Assembly: GCA_964625225.1 (NCBI GenBank)
Contig: CAZVAR010000001.1
Coordinates: 32,191-96,190 of the forward strand
Length of the DNA: 64,000 nt
DNA from: CAZVAR01 sp964625225
GTDB taxonomy: Bacteria; Pseudomonadota; Alphaproteobacteria; JAJUGE01
Direction: 5' to 3'
Part shown: in pieces, positions 63,254 through 64,000 of the stretch
How the letters are laid out: every line of letters begins with the position of its first letter
Numbering within the stretch: position 1 is the stretch's first letter
Program-made: the position numbers and the translations under genes
The notes under the pieces: model-generated
Database searches by the model: none
What the model saw: only the letters and a program-made list of their open reading frames with translations
What the model was told of the DNA's origin: nothing

Positions 63254-64000
63254 TCAGGCGAGGCGGTCGTAGAGGATCGCCGCCGCCTCCTCGACCCCGC
63301 TCGGCGCGACCATCGGCGGGCGCGGGCCGCGCAGGAGCCGGTCGAGCGCGTCGCCGAAGCTCCCCGCCGCGAACGCCGCGTGGGAAATCTGCTCGGCCGC
63401 GCAGTGGCGCGCGACCCAGGCCTCGATGTAGGGCGCTTCCGGCCAGTCCGGCCGCGGAACGTAGAGCAGCGGCGTTCCGTTGCAGGCGCACTCGGTCGGG
63501 AAGCTGTAGCCGAGCTTGCTGACCAGCGCATCGCTGCTGCGCAGCAGGTCCACCGTCGGCAGGTCGAGTTCGGCGAGGCGGGTCATATCCGGCCGTGGCG
63601 GCAGCCGATCGGCCTGGATGATCCAGTGGGTGTCCGCCTGCTCCGGCCAGCGCGCATAGCCGTCCGCGGCGAGCGGCACGCCGCCCATCGAGACGAGCAC
63701 CAGCCGGCTCCCGGGCCGCAGGCCGAGGCGCCGGTCGAGTTCGGCGCGGCGGTCGCGGCCGAGCGCCGCGCAGGGGCCGATCCGCCGGGTGTTGGGCAGG
63801 TCGGGCATGGGCATGCCGGGCTCGGGAACGAGGAACATCTCGGCGGCTGCGTAGGCGGCATGGATCTCGGCGTGGATCCGCGCCGCCTCGGGCCGGTGTC
63901 CGCAATAGTGCCGGTAAAGGTCGGCCCAGTTGAGGGAGCAGAGCGCGATCGCGGGAATTCGTGCGCGCGCCGCCGCGGCGAGCGGCAGATAGGGCACGTC
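63254..64000 (-). CDS. glycosyltransferase-like protein (MurG/GT-B type), partial
   Basis: The gene enters from the right edge on the minus strand; the frame is still open at base 64000, so its N-terminal part is missing. The visible 248 residues contain IPAIALCSLNWADLYRHY, LVPEPGMPMPDLPN, RRLGLRPGSRLVLVSMGGVPL and DLLRSSDALVSKLGYSFPTECACNGTPLLYVPR. The last two match the nucleotide-binding half of GT-B glycosyltransferases, where a glycine-rich loop follows a LVSMGG strand. Its sugar and acceptor are unknown. It does not appear linked to the polysaccharide locus at the other end of the window. Confidence 0.65.
   Translation of the reverse strand, partial: DVPYLPLAAAARARIPAIALCSLNWADLYRHYCGHRPEAARIHAEIHAAYAAAEMFLVPEPGMPMPDLPNTRRIGPCAALGRDRRAELDRRLGLRPGSRLVLVSMGGVPLAADGYARWPEQADTHWIIQADRLPPRPDMTRLAELDLPTVDLLRSSDALVSKLGYSFPTECACNGTPLLYVPRPDWPEAPYIEAWVARHCAAEQISHAAFAAGSFGDALDRLLRGPRPPMVAPSGVEEAAAILYDRLA

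Overview
The window is very GC-rich and tightly packed, with frequent ATGA/GTGA start-stop overlaps and many Shine-Dalgarno-preceded starts. An HWE-type histidine kinase, two CaiB/BaiF CoA-transferases, a FadJ-like fusion protein and a TauD-type dioxygenase all fit a metabolically versatile alphaproteobacterium. A Rhodospirillales-like affiliation is an inference; there is no rRNA or tRNA here to test it. The sequence is a scaffold with three N runs (18129-18228, 43418-43432, 53205-53214).

Region 1 (1-12600) makes a surface polysaccharide. A GH5-like glycosidase enters from the left edge. A WecG/TagA-type glycosyltransferase and overlapping neuB-neuC run on the plus strand. They converge on a seven-gene minus-strand operon: two paralogous surface-carbohydrate proteins, a sugar N-formyltransferase, a polysaccharide deacetylase, a methyltransferase, neuA and an ABC exporter. 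Together these predict a CMP-activated, probably N-formylated nonulosonic acid glycan.

Region 2 (12601-18782) holds an HWE histidine kinase behind a control region with four GTCAAC half-sites, a TauD-family dioxygenase, and a decayed SxtJ / DUF5989 / carbamoyltransferase / SGNH-hydrolase block in which only the 50-residue DUF5989 protein is intact. About 1.3 kb of gene-free DNA follows, carrying a 21-bp tandem repeat cut by a 100-N gap.

Region 3 (18783-45203) is the most remarkable part: a 26-kb, 19-gene, one-direction operon for a contractile injection system. It encodes sheath, tube, gpD-like hub, gpV-like spike, PAAR-like tip, gp25, baseplate J and gpI-like proteins, but no capsid, terminase, integrase or lysis gene, no recognisable AAA+ ATPase and no T6SS membrane complex. 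It carries unusual extra parts: a 1087-residue helical protein, an 852-residue protein with about six membrane segments, a Pro/Ala-rich disordered protein, two proteins with PASTA-like segments, a fibre with 35 uninterrupted collagen triplets and an 1808-residue BNR-repeat protein with five copies of another module. This looks like a membrane-associated or otherwise atypical contractile machine.

Region 4 (45208-64000) is catabolic and small-molecule metabolism: two CoA-transferases, a hydratase/3-hydroxyacyl-CoA dehydrogenase fusion, a three-chain nitrile hydratase / thiocyanate hydrolase-like enzyme, a GST, a methylisocitrate-lyase-family protein next to divergent LeuC/LeuD proteins, an orphan peptide-type binding protein, an MFS carrier, an exported cyclase-family protein, a CBS-pair protein and two tandem FAH-family hydrolases. 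A glycosyltransferase-like gene runs off the right edge.
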